DNA from: Holtiella sp036655075
Lineage (GTDB): Bacteria > Bacillota > Clostridia > Lachnospirales > Cellulosilyticaceae
Direction: 5' to 3'
Assembly: GCF_036655075.1 (NCBI RefSeq)
Contig: NZ_JAVVQU010000011.1
Location: forward strand, 1-64,000
Length of the DNA: 64,000 nucleotides
How positions within the stretch are numbered: position 1 is the first letter of the stretch; each line of letters opens with the position of its first letter. The translations under genes and the position numbers were made by a program. Shown in pieces: positions 8,259-16,873 of the stretch. Below the pieces are notes generated by a model. The model was not told where the DNA came from. It was given only the letters and a program-made list of their open reading frames with translations, and searched no databases.

Positions 8259-9188
8259 TCATGAAATCATCTCTTGTTGAACGTCTTCTAATGTCCTATA
8301 CATCCCCTGCATTTGATCCTCTACTGTAAATTGATTTTGAGGTCTTGTAATAGTATACACTTCTATACTTTTGACAATCTGTATCATCTGCTTAAGTATC
8401 TCTCTGGGCAAACCTATATTTTTGTATACGCTATGCATCCAGTATCCATTTCTTAGGAAAGCATCCATTTTATCCATACCTTTAAGTTTCCTAATACTTA
8501 CTTCTTCTACATCCTCTGCTACTATTTCATACATGGCTGTAAGCGGGCTAGCTATCTCCTTAAATCGATTGACTTCCAACAGTGTACATTTATCTTTTCG
8601 TTGATCTCTCACATTCACATCCTCAATGTTATATCCAAATCTCTCCATTGTATCATAACAAAGTTTACGTATAGCATAAGCTGGTTCTACTCTATAGTGA
8701 TTTTCTCCTTTAGAAATAGCAACTACATCATCTGTTAAAAAGGGATGTCCTGCTTTAACTAGGGCATTTAATAAACTTGATTTTCCCATACCACTTTTAC
8801 CGGTAATAATAATTCCTTTTCCATCTATATCCACTACAGCACCATGCATAACAATGGTTCCGAGTTGAAACATGAGCATACCTAATGCTCTTCCAAGTAA
8901 GAAAGCACGTACGCGTTCTGGCTTAGCTCCTATATCCTCTTTAATGCGTATTTCTTTTCCTTGTATCATACAGTAAGTCGCAATAGATGATGCGTAAAAC
9001 CAACTTAAGCCTTCTTCATAGCAACGTATGCCATTCATTTCTCTGCCTTCTTGTACAGATGTCGGTAACTCCCCATAAGTAATCTGTACATCATAATTCG
9101 TACTTGGTTCGGGCTGTTTCATAAGTTCTGGCAATTCCATTTCAGATATAATATTGAGTCCATATGCTTTATATTCATATCTCTTCAT
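8259..9188 (-). CDS. HPr-kinase-like peptide kinase (PadeK/ThcoK type)
   Basis: A 309-residue P-loop kinase. HG (115-116), GKSGMGKSS (130-138) and the paired acid LTDDVV (153-154) match the HprK fold. There is no HPr-binding N-domain as in true HprK, and the first 100 residues are of another type. Homologues in paeninodin clusters phosphorylate a serine at the precursor's C-terminus. Here the nearest candidate substrate is the Ser-rich peptide 74 bases downstream. GAAGGGA precedes the start. It follows the nucleotidyltransferase by 22 bases, so the three are probably one transcript. Function as a RiPP kinase is inference from fold plus context. Confidence 0.82.
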   Translation of the reverse strand: MKRYEYKAYGLNIISEMELPELMKQPEPSTNYDVQITYGELPTSVQEGREMNGIRCYEEGLSWFYASSIATYCMIQGKEIRIKEDIGAKPERVRAFLLGRALGMLMFQLGTIVMHGAVVDIDGKGIIITGKSGMGKSSLLNALVKAGHPFLTDDVVAISKGENHYRVEPAYAIRKLCYDTMERFGYNIEDVNVRDQRKDKCTLLEVNRFKEIASPLTAMYEIVAEDVEEVSIRKLKGMDKMDAFLRNGYWMHSVYKNIGLPREILKQMIQIVKSIEVYTITRPQNQFTVEDQMQGMYRTLEDVQQEMIS

Positions 9189-9210
9189 TTTCTTTTTCCC
9201 TTCTCTTATC

Positions 9211-10425
9211 TTATTGAAGTTTTAGCAATGTCAAAAGTTTTTTCTTTTTCCCAACTGCGCTCATCCCTGTTATAATAAAAGTCCATTGCTCTTGTAATTG
9301 ATACGTTTTATGTCCTTCTCCAAACAGTAATCGATGTACCCAGGCTATAGGTAAGCAGATTGGATACTTCTTAGCATAGTTATATTGATGACTTAAACTT
9401 GAAGCTTTAGGAAAAATAAATCGTATGAAGCTACCATTTGTACTTCCAGTAGCCTTAGATTTCTTTTCTCTTGCTATTCCATGACTAAGGGCTACTTTCA
9501 AGTTACGCTTACCTCTTGTACCCCCCTCAAATATAAGGTCTATCATCAGTTTAGCTGCTTTCTTATTTGCTTTTCCTAACTCTTCAATTTGTATAGGTAT
9601 CTCTATTTCTAACAACAAATGTACTACATAAAATAGATTGACTAAAAATTGCTCTAACTTCCACTGTCTCACTTCTTGCACGAATTTCTCCCAATCTATT
9701 TGTGCTTTATAGTGTTTACTTATAAGTGCAATATCAATAAGTTGACGTATACCAAATCCTGACACTACCAAATGGGTTGCAATATGCGTGCATCCATGGA
9801 AGAGTAAATCTGTAGGTCCTAATGAAAGTACTTTTTCTTTTCCTATATGCACGTTTATAGCATCCGCCCACAAAGACTTTTCATCCCAAGAAATCTCCTC
9901 AAATATCTCTCCATGTCTAAGGGTAGTATGCATCTCGACAGGTTTATATTGTACATGCTTATACCTAATATGTAGTGGTGTTTCCTCTTCTGCCATATAA
10001 CCTTCTTCTATAAGAAGTCCATGAACACGTTGCTGGTCTTTTTGTTGTATGAGAAAGTCCCCATCCGACATGGTTCTAAGTTCAGGTTTGGGATATAGAT
10101 TTCTAATCACTATGCCTTTTAAAGCAATAAGTTCTATTCCTTTTTGTTCTAATTTCCCTATCAAATATTCTATTTGCCCCATATGCTTGAATTGCTTCAT
10201 AGCTGTCTTGATGGTCACACGCTTCCATTTCTCTAAGCTTGCCCGAGGCATTTTCCTTTTAAGTTCTTCTCCTATAGCCGAGTAGATAAATCCTGTCAAC
10301 TCTTGTGCCTTTGCTTCTTGTCTGAGCGCTTCCCAATCTACATTCCCTAATTCTGACTCTTCAACTTTTCTACCATTCATTGCTGCTCTTACTAAAACAA
10401 GTAACTGTTGCTCTATCTTTCTCAT
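9211..10425 (-). CDS. Nucleotidyltransferase, PF14907 type (RiPP/lasso-associated)
   Basis: A 404-residue member of the uncharacterised nucleotidyltransferase family found in Firmicute lasso peptide clusters and some polysaccharide loci. The signature is IALKGIVIRNLYPKPELR (about 100-117) followed by the metal-binding pair D121-x-D123 in MSDGDFLI. The mid-region LLFHGCTHIATH and the C-terminal PICLPIAWVHRLLFG block are typical. It is preceded by AAGGGGGATAGGT and is the first gene of the run leading to the kinase and precursor. What nucleotide it transfers, and to what, is not known for the family. About 185 bases upstream the assembly breaks off, so further upstream genes may be hidden. Confidence 0.8.
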   Translation of the reverse strand: MRKIEQQLLVLVRAAMNGRKVEESELGNVDWEALRQEAKAQELTGFIYSAIGEELKRKMPRASLEKWKRVTIKTAMKQFKHMGQIEYLIGKLEQKGIELIALKGIVIRNLYPKPELRTMSDGDFLIQQKDQQRVHGLLIEEGYMAEEETPLHIRYKHVQYKPVEMHTTLRHGEIFEEISWDEKSLWADAINVHIGKEKVLSLGPTDLLFHGCTHIATHLVVSGFGIRQLIDIALISKHYKAQIDWEKFVQEVRQWKLEQFLVNLFYVVHLLLEIEIPIQIEELGKANKKAAKLMIDLIFEGGTRGKRNLKVALSHGIAREKKSKATGSTNGSFIRFIFPKASSLSHQYNYAKKYPICLPIAWVHRLLFGEGHKTYQLQEQWTFIITGMSAVGKKKKLLTLLKLQ

Positions 10426-10611
10426 ACCTATCCCCCTTACACACTGTCATCTATTAACATAACTGCTTTCTTCACCTATTTCAATTATATATGTATATAA
10501 ATAACTATCTTCTCTCATGAACTAAATCTGCAATTTCATTATAAGCTTATAAATAAACCTAAAAAGTTTTTTGCTATACTCTCTTATATTATTATTTTGA
10601 ATATAGTATGG

Positions 10612-10711
10612 NNNNNNNNNNNNNNNNNNNNNNNNNNNNNNNNNNNNNNNNNNNNNNNNNNNNNNNNNNNNNNNNNNNNNNNNNNNNNNNNNNNNNNNNN
10701 NNNNNNNNNNN
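10612..10711. other. Assembly gap (100 N)
   Basis: Exactly 100 N, the conventional placeholder for a gap of unknown length. The left flank is AT-rich non-coding DNA upstream of the nucleotidyltransferase. The right flank is already open coding sequence of the GGDEF/HD-GYP gene, so at least that gene's 5' end is missing. The true size, and any genes inside, cannot be judged. Confidence 0.99.
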
Positions 10712-12367
10712 CCTCAAGAGTTTAAAAAATATCGTATTAAGCAACTTCTATCCATTGTTAAACTAGCTTGTTTATTATTTCCTACAGTGATTACTTTCCA
10801 AAACCTGACTACTTTTGATTATTCTCAAGGCTATTTATTACCCTATTCTTTTTTTATTACTTTGATTTTAGGACTTCTCTATTTTTTCTGGGCTTTTACT
10901 ACTAAGCGCACTTTGCAATCTCATTATTTGAATACACTCGCTCTTATGGAGCATTTCCTGTTAGGATTTTTTGTGTTCATGCTTATCTTACTTTCAGGAG
11001 GCGTTAACAGTCCTAATAAATTTATGTTTATCTTTATTATTATTACAGCAACGATACAACTTGGACACAAAAAAGGTTTTTATGTTGCTAGCATTTCTTC
11101 CTTTGCTATCTTATCTATGGATTTATATGTCGCACGAGGTATGACGATCAATCCTTACTTTGAAAATGACCTGACTTTAACCGGTGTATTTATGCTGACC
11201 GCCTGGATACTTGGCACCTATGTAGAAGCTGAACGTGATCATATTACAATGCTTGAAAAGATGGTCAACTATGATGGTCTAACACAAGTTTACAATCATC
11301 GCTTTTTTTATGAGCAACTTGAGAAGGAATTTGATGTAGCACGTCTTACAAAAAAACCTTTAACTGTACTATTTATTGATATTGATTACTTTAAATGCTA
11401 TAACGACTTGAACGGGCATTTGGATGGCGATCAAGTTCTTGCACAAATGGGACAACTTTTACAAAGTACGCTCGATACTCAGGGCACTGTTGCAAGATAT
11501 GGTGGGGAAGAATTTGCTGTTCTTCTACCAGGCTATGATCACGAAGAAGGTACCAAGATGGCTGAGCGCATTCGTCATACTGTTGAGATTACACCTTTTA
11601 AAAACGAAGACAACCAACCTAGTGGAATACTAACGGTTTCTGTTGGGATTGCTACTTATCCTAAGCAAGCTAAAGATAGCATTGAGCTGATTAAATGTGC
11701 AGATGATGCACTTTATCGTGCTAAATTCTTTGATAAAAACCGAGTAGAAACTTATAGCTCTATCTTAGATGAACTTGAAAAAAACATTCCTAAAAAGGAT
11801 TTAGATATTTTGACGTCTATGAAAACTTTAGTGAATATGATTAATATAAAAGATCGTTATACCTATGGCCATGTGGAGCGTGTTGTCTTATACAGTCGTC
11901 GCTTAGCTCATTCTTTAGACCTTAATGAAAACGATGCAAAAACGTTAGTATGTGGTGCGTATATGCATGATGTTGGTAAAATCGATATTGATGAATCTAT
12001 CTTAATCAAAAAGATGCCTCTTACTCACGACGAATGGCTAGAGCTTAAACAGCATCCTATAAAAGGTGAAGAGGCTATTCAATATGTGGATTGCTTACAA
12101 AGTGCTAGACCGCTTGTTAGACATCACCATGAACGCTACGATGGCAAAGGTTACCCAGATGGTTTACACGGTGAAGATATTCCTTATCTTGCTAGGGTTC
12201 TGACCATTGTAGATAGTTTTGATGCCATGACCTCTAATCGTGTTTATAATACAAGAAAGTCATACAAAGAAGCTATTGAAGAACTCAAAAATTGTAAAGG
12301 AACTCAATTTGACCCAGCAATTACAGATTGCTTCATTGCTATGATTCAGACTAAATCTGACTTTTAA
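10712..12367 (+). CDS. GGDEF plus HD-GYP c-di-GMP protein (5' end in gap)
   Basis: The frame is open from the last N through 25 codons before the first internal GTG, so the real start lies in the gap. Visible order: several membrane helices over the first 170 or so residues, a GGDEF domain with RYGGEEFAVLLPG (active-site GGEEF), and an HD-GYP domain with YMHDVGKID and RYDGKGYPDGL. Both catalytic signatures are intact, so the protein could both make and degrade cyclic di-GMP; in practice one activity usually dominates. Neighbours do not suggest a specific target. No operon partner is seen, and a long non-coding region follows. Confidence 0.92.
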   Translation, partial: PQEFKKYRIKQLLSIVKLACLLFPTVITFQNLTTFDYSQGYLLPYSFFITLILGLLYFFWAFTTKRTLQSHYLNTLALMEHFLLGFFVFMLILLSGGVNSPNKFMFIFIIITATIQLGHKKGFYVASISSFAILSMDLYVARGMTINPYFENDLTLTGVFMLTAWILGTYVEAERDHITMLEKMVNYDGLTQVYNHRFFYEQLEKEFDVARLTKKPLTVLFIDIDYFKCYNDLNGHLDGDQVLAQMGQLLQSTLDTQGTVARYGGEEFAVLLPGYDHEEGTKMAERIRHTVEITPFKNEDNQPSGILTVSVGIATYPKQAKDSIELIKCADDALYRAKFFDKNRVETYSSILDELEKNIPKKDLDILTSMKTLVNMINIKDRYTYGHVERVVLYSRRLAHSLDLNENDAKTLVCGAYMHDVGKIDIDESILIKKMPLTHDEWLELKQHPIKGEEAIQYVDCLQSARPLVRHHHERYDGKGYPDGLHGEDIPYLARVLTIVDSFDAMTSNRVYNTRKSYKEAIEELKNCKGTQFDPAITDCFIAMIQTKSDF

Positions 12368-12448
12368 TCTATCTTTTGGCAAATTGCACTACTTTCACTC
12401 TAACTTTTTATATATTATGATAATAATAAAATTTTTAGAATTTTTTAC

Positions 12449-12477
12449 TTGATTATTGTATTTCTTTGCTGTATTAT
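12449..12477 (+). promoter_or_regulatory. Sigma-A-type promoter for the structured RNA
   Basis: TTGATT and TATTAT separated by 17 bases, inside AT-rich DNA 80 bases after the GGDEF/HD-GYP stop codon. It would start a transcript near 12485, just upstream of the first helix of the RNA candidate. Prediction from consensus only. Confidence 0.5.
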
Positions 12478-12484
12478 TAAATTA

Positions 12485-13032
12485 TAAGGTTTTACTCAAC
12501 GTTTTTATCCAATATAAAAGTATAGAACTATACACCATTCTAGACAAGTGTACACTTCTATACCACTAAGAAGGTTGTTTTGAAACTTCTAGTTGCTCCC
12601 TCTTCTGAAAGTGGACAAGCTTCTTCTTAGGCAACTGAATCTATTTTCAAATTAAAAGTGGCAAAAATAGATTCGGGGCAATATCTAACTACATGATCAG
12701 CTTACTCTATGCTTAAATGTAGCATTCAACTTCATAAAAGCCCCAGTCAGACAGCATAACTTGAAGCACTACTTATGAGCTGCGGACTATTGGGTAACGC
12801 GCTATGATACGTATAAGATACCTCTTTCATTTGCCGTTCTCTCATAACTCTAGCAGGTACGAGCCCAGACTTTCAAATATGCCTACGACCTAACTCTTTT
12901 AACCAAGTTGAAGGCTTCTAAGCTTTTAAAGCCTTTTGTAGTTTGCCACTAAACCAAAAACCATCTTAAGTTCAGTCTGCGTTTGACGCACAAGAGGGAG
13001 GACTGTCCTTAGGATGGTTTTTGGTGCTTTTT
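12485..13032 (+). ncRNA. Candidate large structured non-coding RNA, about 550 nt
   Basis: No reading frame of note covers this stretch, yet base composition is less AT-rich than ordinary spacers here and paired segments succeed each other. GTATAGAA/TTCTATAC (12520-12527 with 12556-12563) encloses TACAC/GTGTA. GTTGC pairs with GCAAC around 12592-12635. GAATCTATTTT pairs with AAAATAGATTC around 12637-12674. A nested arm near 12742-12794 joins CCCA/TGGG, GTC/GAC, CAGC/GCTG and ATAA/TTAT. The end is a long terminator helix with a T-run. A promoter-like sequence lies just upstream. I do not recognise a known family; large classes such as OLE, ROOL, GOLLD or raiA should be tested. Boundaries are estimates. 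Confidence 0.6.
12953..13032 (+). terminator. Long terminator helix of the RNA candidate
   Basis: ACCAAAAACCATC (12953-12965) pairs perfectly with GATGGTTTTTGGT (13013-13025). Further pairing CAGTC/GACTG continues inward, and an inner hairpin TGCGT/ACGCA caps part of the loop. GC and six T follow. From the other strand it could also stop the sulfatase transcript. Confidence 0.8.
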
Positions 13033-13053
13033 TATTGTTTTATGTCCATACTT

Positions 13054-14520
13054 CTATGCTTCTTCCTCTATCCAACGAATTGTTGACCATACGGCTGCCC
13101 CATTATTTTGTTGAGGTACGCCTGGTGTACTACGTCCTTCTTTGACATAACGTGTCAAAAGGGTGCGAAGCTCTTGTACAACGTCTGGCTGTTGGTCGTA
13201 AATATTGTGTTGCTCTCTCACATCTGCTTCTAAATCATAAAGTTGGAATGTAGATAACGCTTCTTCCTCTTTAGAATCAGGCATAGGTGCACTCCAACCA
13301 CCTGAACCTTTACACATTTCTAATTTATATTTTCCTTTTCGAATGGAGAGTGATCCATCTATGCTTTGATGCACTACAGCTTCTCTAGCATAGTCTTTTC
13401 CACCTTTCCACAAACCTAATGCACTTACACTATCTTCTCCCATATCATCTGGCAAAGTGATACTTAACACCTCTGCCATTGTCGCCATCAAGTCTACAAG
13501 ACAAACAGGTTCTTCACAATGACTTCTAGCTGGAATAGCCTGTGGCCATTTGATAAGAAGCGGGATACGATGTCCACCTTCATAAATATCAGCTTTTGTG
13601 CCTCTAAAGATATAACTTGGATTGTGCCCTTTTGCCTCAAGCTCTTTGTAGTTCGCACAAGGTGAGCATCCATTATCTGATGTGTAAATGACAATAGTAT
13701 CTTCTTCTAGCCCACATGCCTGAATCTTGTCTAATACCTTCCCCACCATAGCATCACACATCATTACAAAATCACCATATTCATTGGTACCTGACTTACC
13801 TAACCACTCTTTAGTTGGCAAAATAGGTGTATGAGGCGCTGGAAGTGGAAAATAGATGAAGAAGGGTTCTTCTTGATGCGCCTCTATCGTTTCTAGTACC
13901 TTGTCAGTAAGCTGTGGTAATACTTGCTCATGGTCAAAGTTTGGTGCAGTAGGTCCTTCTCTCCAGAAACGCTTACCTGTATCACTTGTTGTCCTTGTAG
14001 GCACTTCTACCACATGTTTATTCTCAATATAAACATAAGGTGGCATATCTAACGAGCCACTAATGCCATAGTAATAGTCAAAGCCAAAATCCACTGGTCC
14101 CTTTTGAATAGGCTGGCTATAATCTACATTTTCTACTACACCAAAGTTAGGTACACTCACAAATTCACCATTGCACGGCCAATCCATCCCTAAGTGCCAT
14201 TTTCCAATACATGCTGTGTAGTAACCTGCGTCTTTTAACAAATTGGCTACTGTCTTTCTTCCGTCTTCTATAAGGTGAGGTGTATAACCGCCTACTACAC
14301 CTGACTTTAATCTCGAGCGCCAGTTATAACGCCCTGTCAAAATACCATAGCGTGAAGGTGTACAAACGGCTGATGTAGAATGCGCATCCGTAAAGCACAT
14401 CCCCTCCCTGGCTATTTGGTCAAAATACTTTGTTTCAAAAGGACATTTCTCATTTAAATAAGAAATATCTCCATAACCCATGTCATCTGCTAAAATATAA
14501 ATGATATTTGGTTTTTTCAT
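13054..14520 (-). CDS. FGly-type sulfatase (arylsulfatase family S1)
   Basis: Hydrolyses sulfate esters, probably on a glycan fragment. The 488-residue protein has metal-binding D12-D13 in ILADDMGYGD and the formylglycine signature C53-T-P-S-R in SAVCTPSRYGILTGR, which an anaerobic sulfatase-maturing radical SAM enzyme must activate; no such gene is in the window. Other family blocks are GKWHLG and the C-terminal metal site YTSDNGCSP. There is no signal peptide, so it should act in the cytoplasm on imported sugars. GGGGGAT precedes the ATG. Nearby hexosaminidase and sugar-kinase genes fit catabolism of sulfated amino-sugars. Sugar specificity is not predictable here. Confidence 0.92.
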   Translation of the reverse strand: MKKPNIIYILADDMGYGDISYLNEKCPFETKYFDQIAREGMCFTDAHSTSAVCTPSRYGILTGRYNWRSRLKSGVVGGYTPHLIEDGRKTVANLLKDAGYYTACIGKWHLGMDWPCNGEFVSVPNFGVVENVDYSQPIQKGPVDFGFDYYYGISGSLDMPPYVYIENKHVVEVPTRTTSDTGKRFWREGPTAPNFDHEQVLPQLTDKVLETIEAHQEEPFFIYFPLPAPHTPILPTKEWLGKSGTNEYGDFVMMCDAMVGKVLDKIQACGLEEDTIVIYTSDNGCSPCANYKELEAKGHNPSYIFRGTKADIYEGGHRIPLLIKWPQAIPARSHCEEPVCLVDLMATMAEVLSITLPDDMGEDSVSALGLWKGGKDYAREAVVHQSIDGSLSIRKGKYKLEMCKGSGGWSAPMPDSKEEEALSTFQLYDLEADVREQHNIYDQQPDVVQELRTLLTRYVKEGRSTPGVPQQNNGAAVWSTIRWIEEEA

Positions 14521-14646
14521 GTTTATCCCCCAGTAAATTGTACAAATTATATTTATGTGTATATTTTACTATACTATTATAAGTTTATCTATATTTATCT
14601 GTCTATCTTTGAAACCATTAGCTATTCCTTAGTAGGGATTGCCCCT

Positions 14647-14796
14647 TCAGTGATGAAAGAAAGTCCCATAATATAGTTTGTCAGATGCTGATTTGGCATG
14701 TGGAATAGCAATCCCATCACCAATACCTGTTGTGCTTTGTGATTCTCTTGTTAAAATACCTTGTTTGTAGCCTTCTTTGGGGATTAAATCAACAAT
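14647..14796 (-). pseudogene. PTS fructose-type EIIA fragment (fruA remnant)
   Basis: Frame-consistent coding between stops reads EGYKQGILTRESQSTTGIGD and then GIAIPHAKSASDKLYYG, the core of a fructose-family EIIA domain including the phosphoryl-accepting His in AIPHAK. There is no start codon, the N-terminal third is missing, and the frame stops soon after HAK where about 90 more EIIA residues and the EIIBC part should follow. It lies just after the 1-phosphofructokinase gene, exactly where fruA sits in fruRKA operons. Confidence 0.8.
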
Positions 14797-15701
14797 TCAA
14801 GAAGAGCGTCTACTTCTTCCTGTGTTGCTAAGTTGTATGAAAAGGCTGAAGCACTACCTGTTGCAACACCCATTTTAAAAGCTTGTTCATAACTTCCATC
14901 TTGCATATAACCTGCAATAAATCCAGCTACCATGGAATCCCCAGCACCTACTGAATTTTTCACTTCACCTTTTAAGCCTGGATGTTTAAGCACCTCACCT
15001 GTTTCACTTACAAGGACTGCCCCATCCCCTGCCATAGATACAAGTACATTTCTAGCACCTTTTTCTTGAAGCTTTTTAGCATAGACTACAACTTCATCTT
15101 GTGTGGTAATGTCTACTCCAAAGAGTTCACCTAACTCGTGGTGATTGGGTTTGATGAGGAATGGTCCACATTCTAGTACATTCATCAATAAGTCTTTTGT
15201 AGCATCCACTATAACGAGAATCCCTTTTGCTTTAAAGTCTGTCATCATACATTTGTAGATATCACTTGGTACTGTAGATGGAATACTTCCTGCAAGCACA
15301 AGTATATCCCCTCTTTGTAATGTATCAATTTGGCTATAAAGTGCCTGAATGTGCTGGTCTAAAATAGCTGGTCCATTTCCATTGATTTCTGTTTCATCCT
15401 CGCTTTTAAGCTTCACATTGATACGAGATAAGCCTTTTTCTAATGTAATAAAATCACTGCATACACCATGTTTTTCTACAAGTCTTCCAATTTCTTGCCC
15501 TGTAAAGCCTGCTACAAAGCCAAGTGCCTTGTTATCTATCCCTAAGTTTTTGAGTACGATAGATACATTAATCCCTTTTCCACCCGGGAACATCTGCTCT
15601 CTTGTTGTTCGATTGACTGCACCCACTTTGAAGTAGTCTACTTCTATTAAATAGTCAATCGATGGGTTGAGTGTTACTGTACTAATCATTGGTTTATTCA
15701 T
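14784..15701 (-). CDS. fruK: 1-phosphofructokinase (PfkB/LacC family)
   Basis: Phosphorylates fructose-1-phosphate (or tagatose-6-phosphate) with ATP. At 305 residues it has the usual length. The first PfkB signature is FPGGKGINVSIVLKNLG (about 39-54), and the second, with the catalytic Asp in GAGDSMVAGFIAG, is near residue 250. The sugar-site TVTLNPSIDYL at the N-terminus is typical of FruK/LacC. The ATG overlaps the end of the DeoR remnant by eight bases, as in an intact fruRK operon. Since both the regulator and the PTS gene beside it are broken, its normal substrate supply is probably gone unless another PTS provides it. The frame itself looks intact. Confidence 0.88.
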   Translation of the reverse strand: MNKPMISTVTLNPSIDYLIEVDYFKVGAVNRTTREQMFPGGKGINVSIVLKNLGIDNKALGFVAGFTGQEIGRLVEKHGVCSDFITLEKGLSRINVKLKSEDETEINGNGPAILDQHIQALYSQIDTLQRGDILVLAGSIPSTVPSDIYKCMMTDFKAKGILVIVDATKDLLMNVLECGPFLIKPNHHELGELFGVDITTQDEVVVYAKKLQEKGARNVLVSMAGDGAVLVSETGEVLKHPGLKGEVKNSVGAGDSMVAGFIAGYMQDGSYEQAFKMGVATGSASAFSYNLATQEEVDALLELLI

Positions 15702-15917
15702 ACTTATTGTCCACCTCTATAATTGTTGTCTGTTCATAAAACTTGGGCGAAATACTGGCGTTCGTTATTAATATAGGTTGTTTAAGCTTGGCAAAACTAA
15801 CTGCATCTACCTTACTTATATCTGCTAAAACATAGGCTTCGTTACATTTTTCCAAAGAAGCCTTTTGTAAATTGATACTTTTCAAGTTCTGACACTGCCC
15901 CCATACCCATTACCGCC
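15694..15917 (-). pseudogene. DeoR-family regulator (fruR) remnant
   Basis: Two frames together give the C-terminal part of a DeoR/FruR repressor: GAVSELEKYQFTKGFFG (matching the sugar-phosphate domain GFFGTNGIS region), then after a deletion and frame change KCNEAYVLADISKVDAVSFA and TTIIEVDN. The DNA-binding N-terminus is absent; the AraC gene begins seven bases away on the upstream side. The remnant overlaps the fruK start, the normal fruR-fruK junction. It cannot encode a working repressor. Confidence 0.8.
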
Positions 15918-15924
15918 AGTAGAT

Positions 15925-16749
15925 TTAATGCACTTCCTGATTCGCTTGTGAAGGTAAATGGCCCATATACTTTTTATAGGTTTTTGTAAAATAGGATAAA
16001 TTAGGAATTCCACATTTTTCTGCACTTTCCTTTACATTATATTTCCCTGAGCTTAATAAATGCCTCGCATAGTCGCAGCGCAAGAAATTGATGTATCCAA
16101 CTACGGTTTGTCCTGTAATTTCCTTAAAAGTGCGACACATATAGTATTTACTAAAGCCTGCATGGTGACAAAGCTCATCAATAGTGAGTGTCTTGGTAAA
16201 GTTATTTTTGATATATACAATGGCTTTCTTCACAGTATCCATCTTATGGTTCCACGTTGTATCGGATACGGCTCTTTGATTGAGGCTATAGTTTCTATAA
16301 AACTGAGTTAGAAGTACAATCACCAACCCCTGTACGGCTGACTTATAATGCTTCTGCCTTTCACCCATTTCTATAATAATCCGCTCCATACTCCCTACAA
16401 GCTCACGATCTTGAATTAAGTTTTGTAACATCATATCCTCTACATCTACTTGAAAACTTTCGCAAAAACTTTTGTCTGCTATAAGGCAATAATAATCTAA
16501 TTCTGTAGATGTCGTATACAGGAAGTGCAACTCATTAGAATTGACTACTAGTAAGTCACCCGGTCCTACCTCCACATGGTTTGCCCCGCAAGTTGCTACG
16601 CCATTCCCCTTTACAAAATAAAGGATTTCTATATTTTCATGGTAATGCATCGTAAATTTTTCGTTATATCTATGAAGTGTATCGTAGTGAAAAATAATAG
16701 GAAACTTCGGGTCGTCATGCCAATGCTGTTCATAAACAATGTCTTTCAT
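15925..16749 (-). CDS. AraC-family regulator with cupin sensor
   Basis: I start at the ATG of MKDIVYEQHWHDDP because AAGGAGAAAAAG sits directly before it; an upstream in-frame ATG lacks a ribosome site. The 274-residue product has an N-terminal cupin (MHYHENIEILYFVKGNG, about 32-48) that likely binds a sugar. A C-terminal double helix-turn-helix follows (LTIDELCHHAGFSKYYMCRT, then the usual SYFTKTYKKYMGHLPSQ). It is divergent from the GH20 hexosaminidase gene across a spacer of about 125 bases, so it most likely activates that gene. Ligand inferred as GlcNAc- or GalNAc-containing sugar from the neighbour only. Confidence 0.88.
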   Translation of the reverse strand: MKDIVYEQHWHDDPKFPIIFHYDTLHRYNEKFTMHYHENIEILYFVKGNGVATCGANHVEVGPGDLLVVNSNELHFLYTTSTELDYYCLIADKSFCESFQVDVEDMMLQNLIQDRELVGSMERIIIEMGERQKHYKSAVQGLVIVLLTQFYRNYSLNQRAVSDTTWNHKMDTVKKAIVYIKNNFTKTLTIDELCHHAGFSKYYMCRTFKEITGQTVVGYINFLRCDYARHLLSSGKYNVKESAEKCGIPNLSYFTKTYKKYMGHLPSQANQEVH

Positions 16750-16873
16750 CTTTTTCTCCTTGAGCAATATTGTGTTAATATTAAGCAACATCCATGCTTT
16801 TATATCTATCTTAAAACTATATAATGAATCTAGCAACAAACATTATCTATAAATAAAAATTTAGGAGAACATC

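Noticed and set aside
12485..13032. The RNA candidate as RNase P RNA, tmRNA, SRP RNA or a group II intron
   Set aside because: No GAGGAAAGTCC-type, tRNA-like 3' end, SRP tetraloop arm or intron domain V landmarks were visible on either strand.
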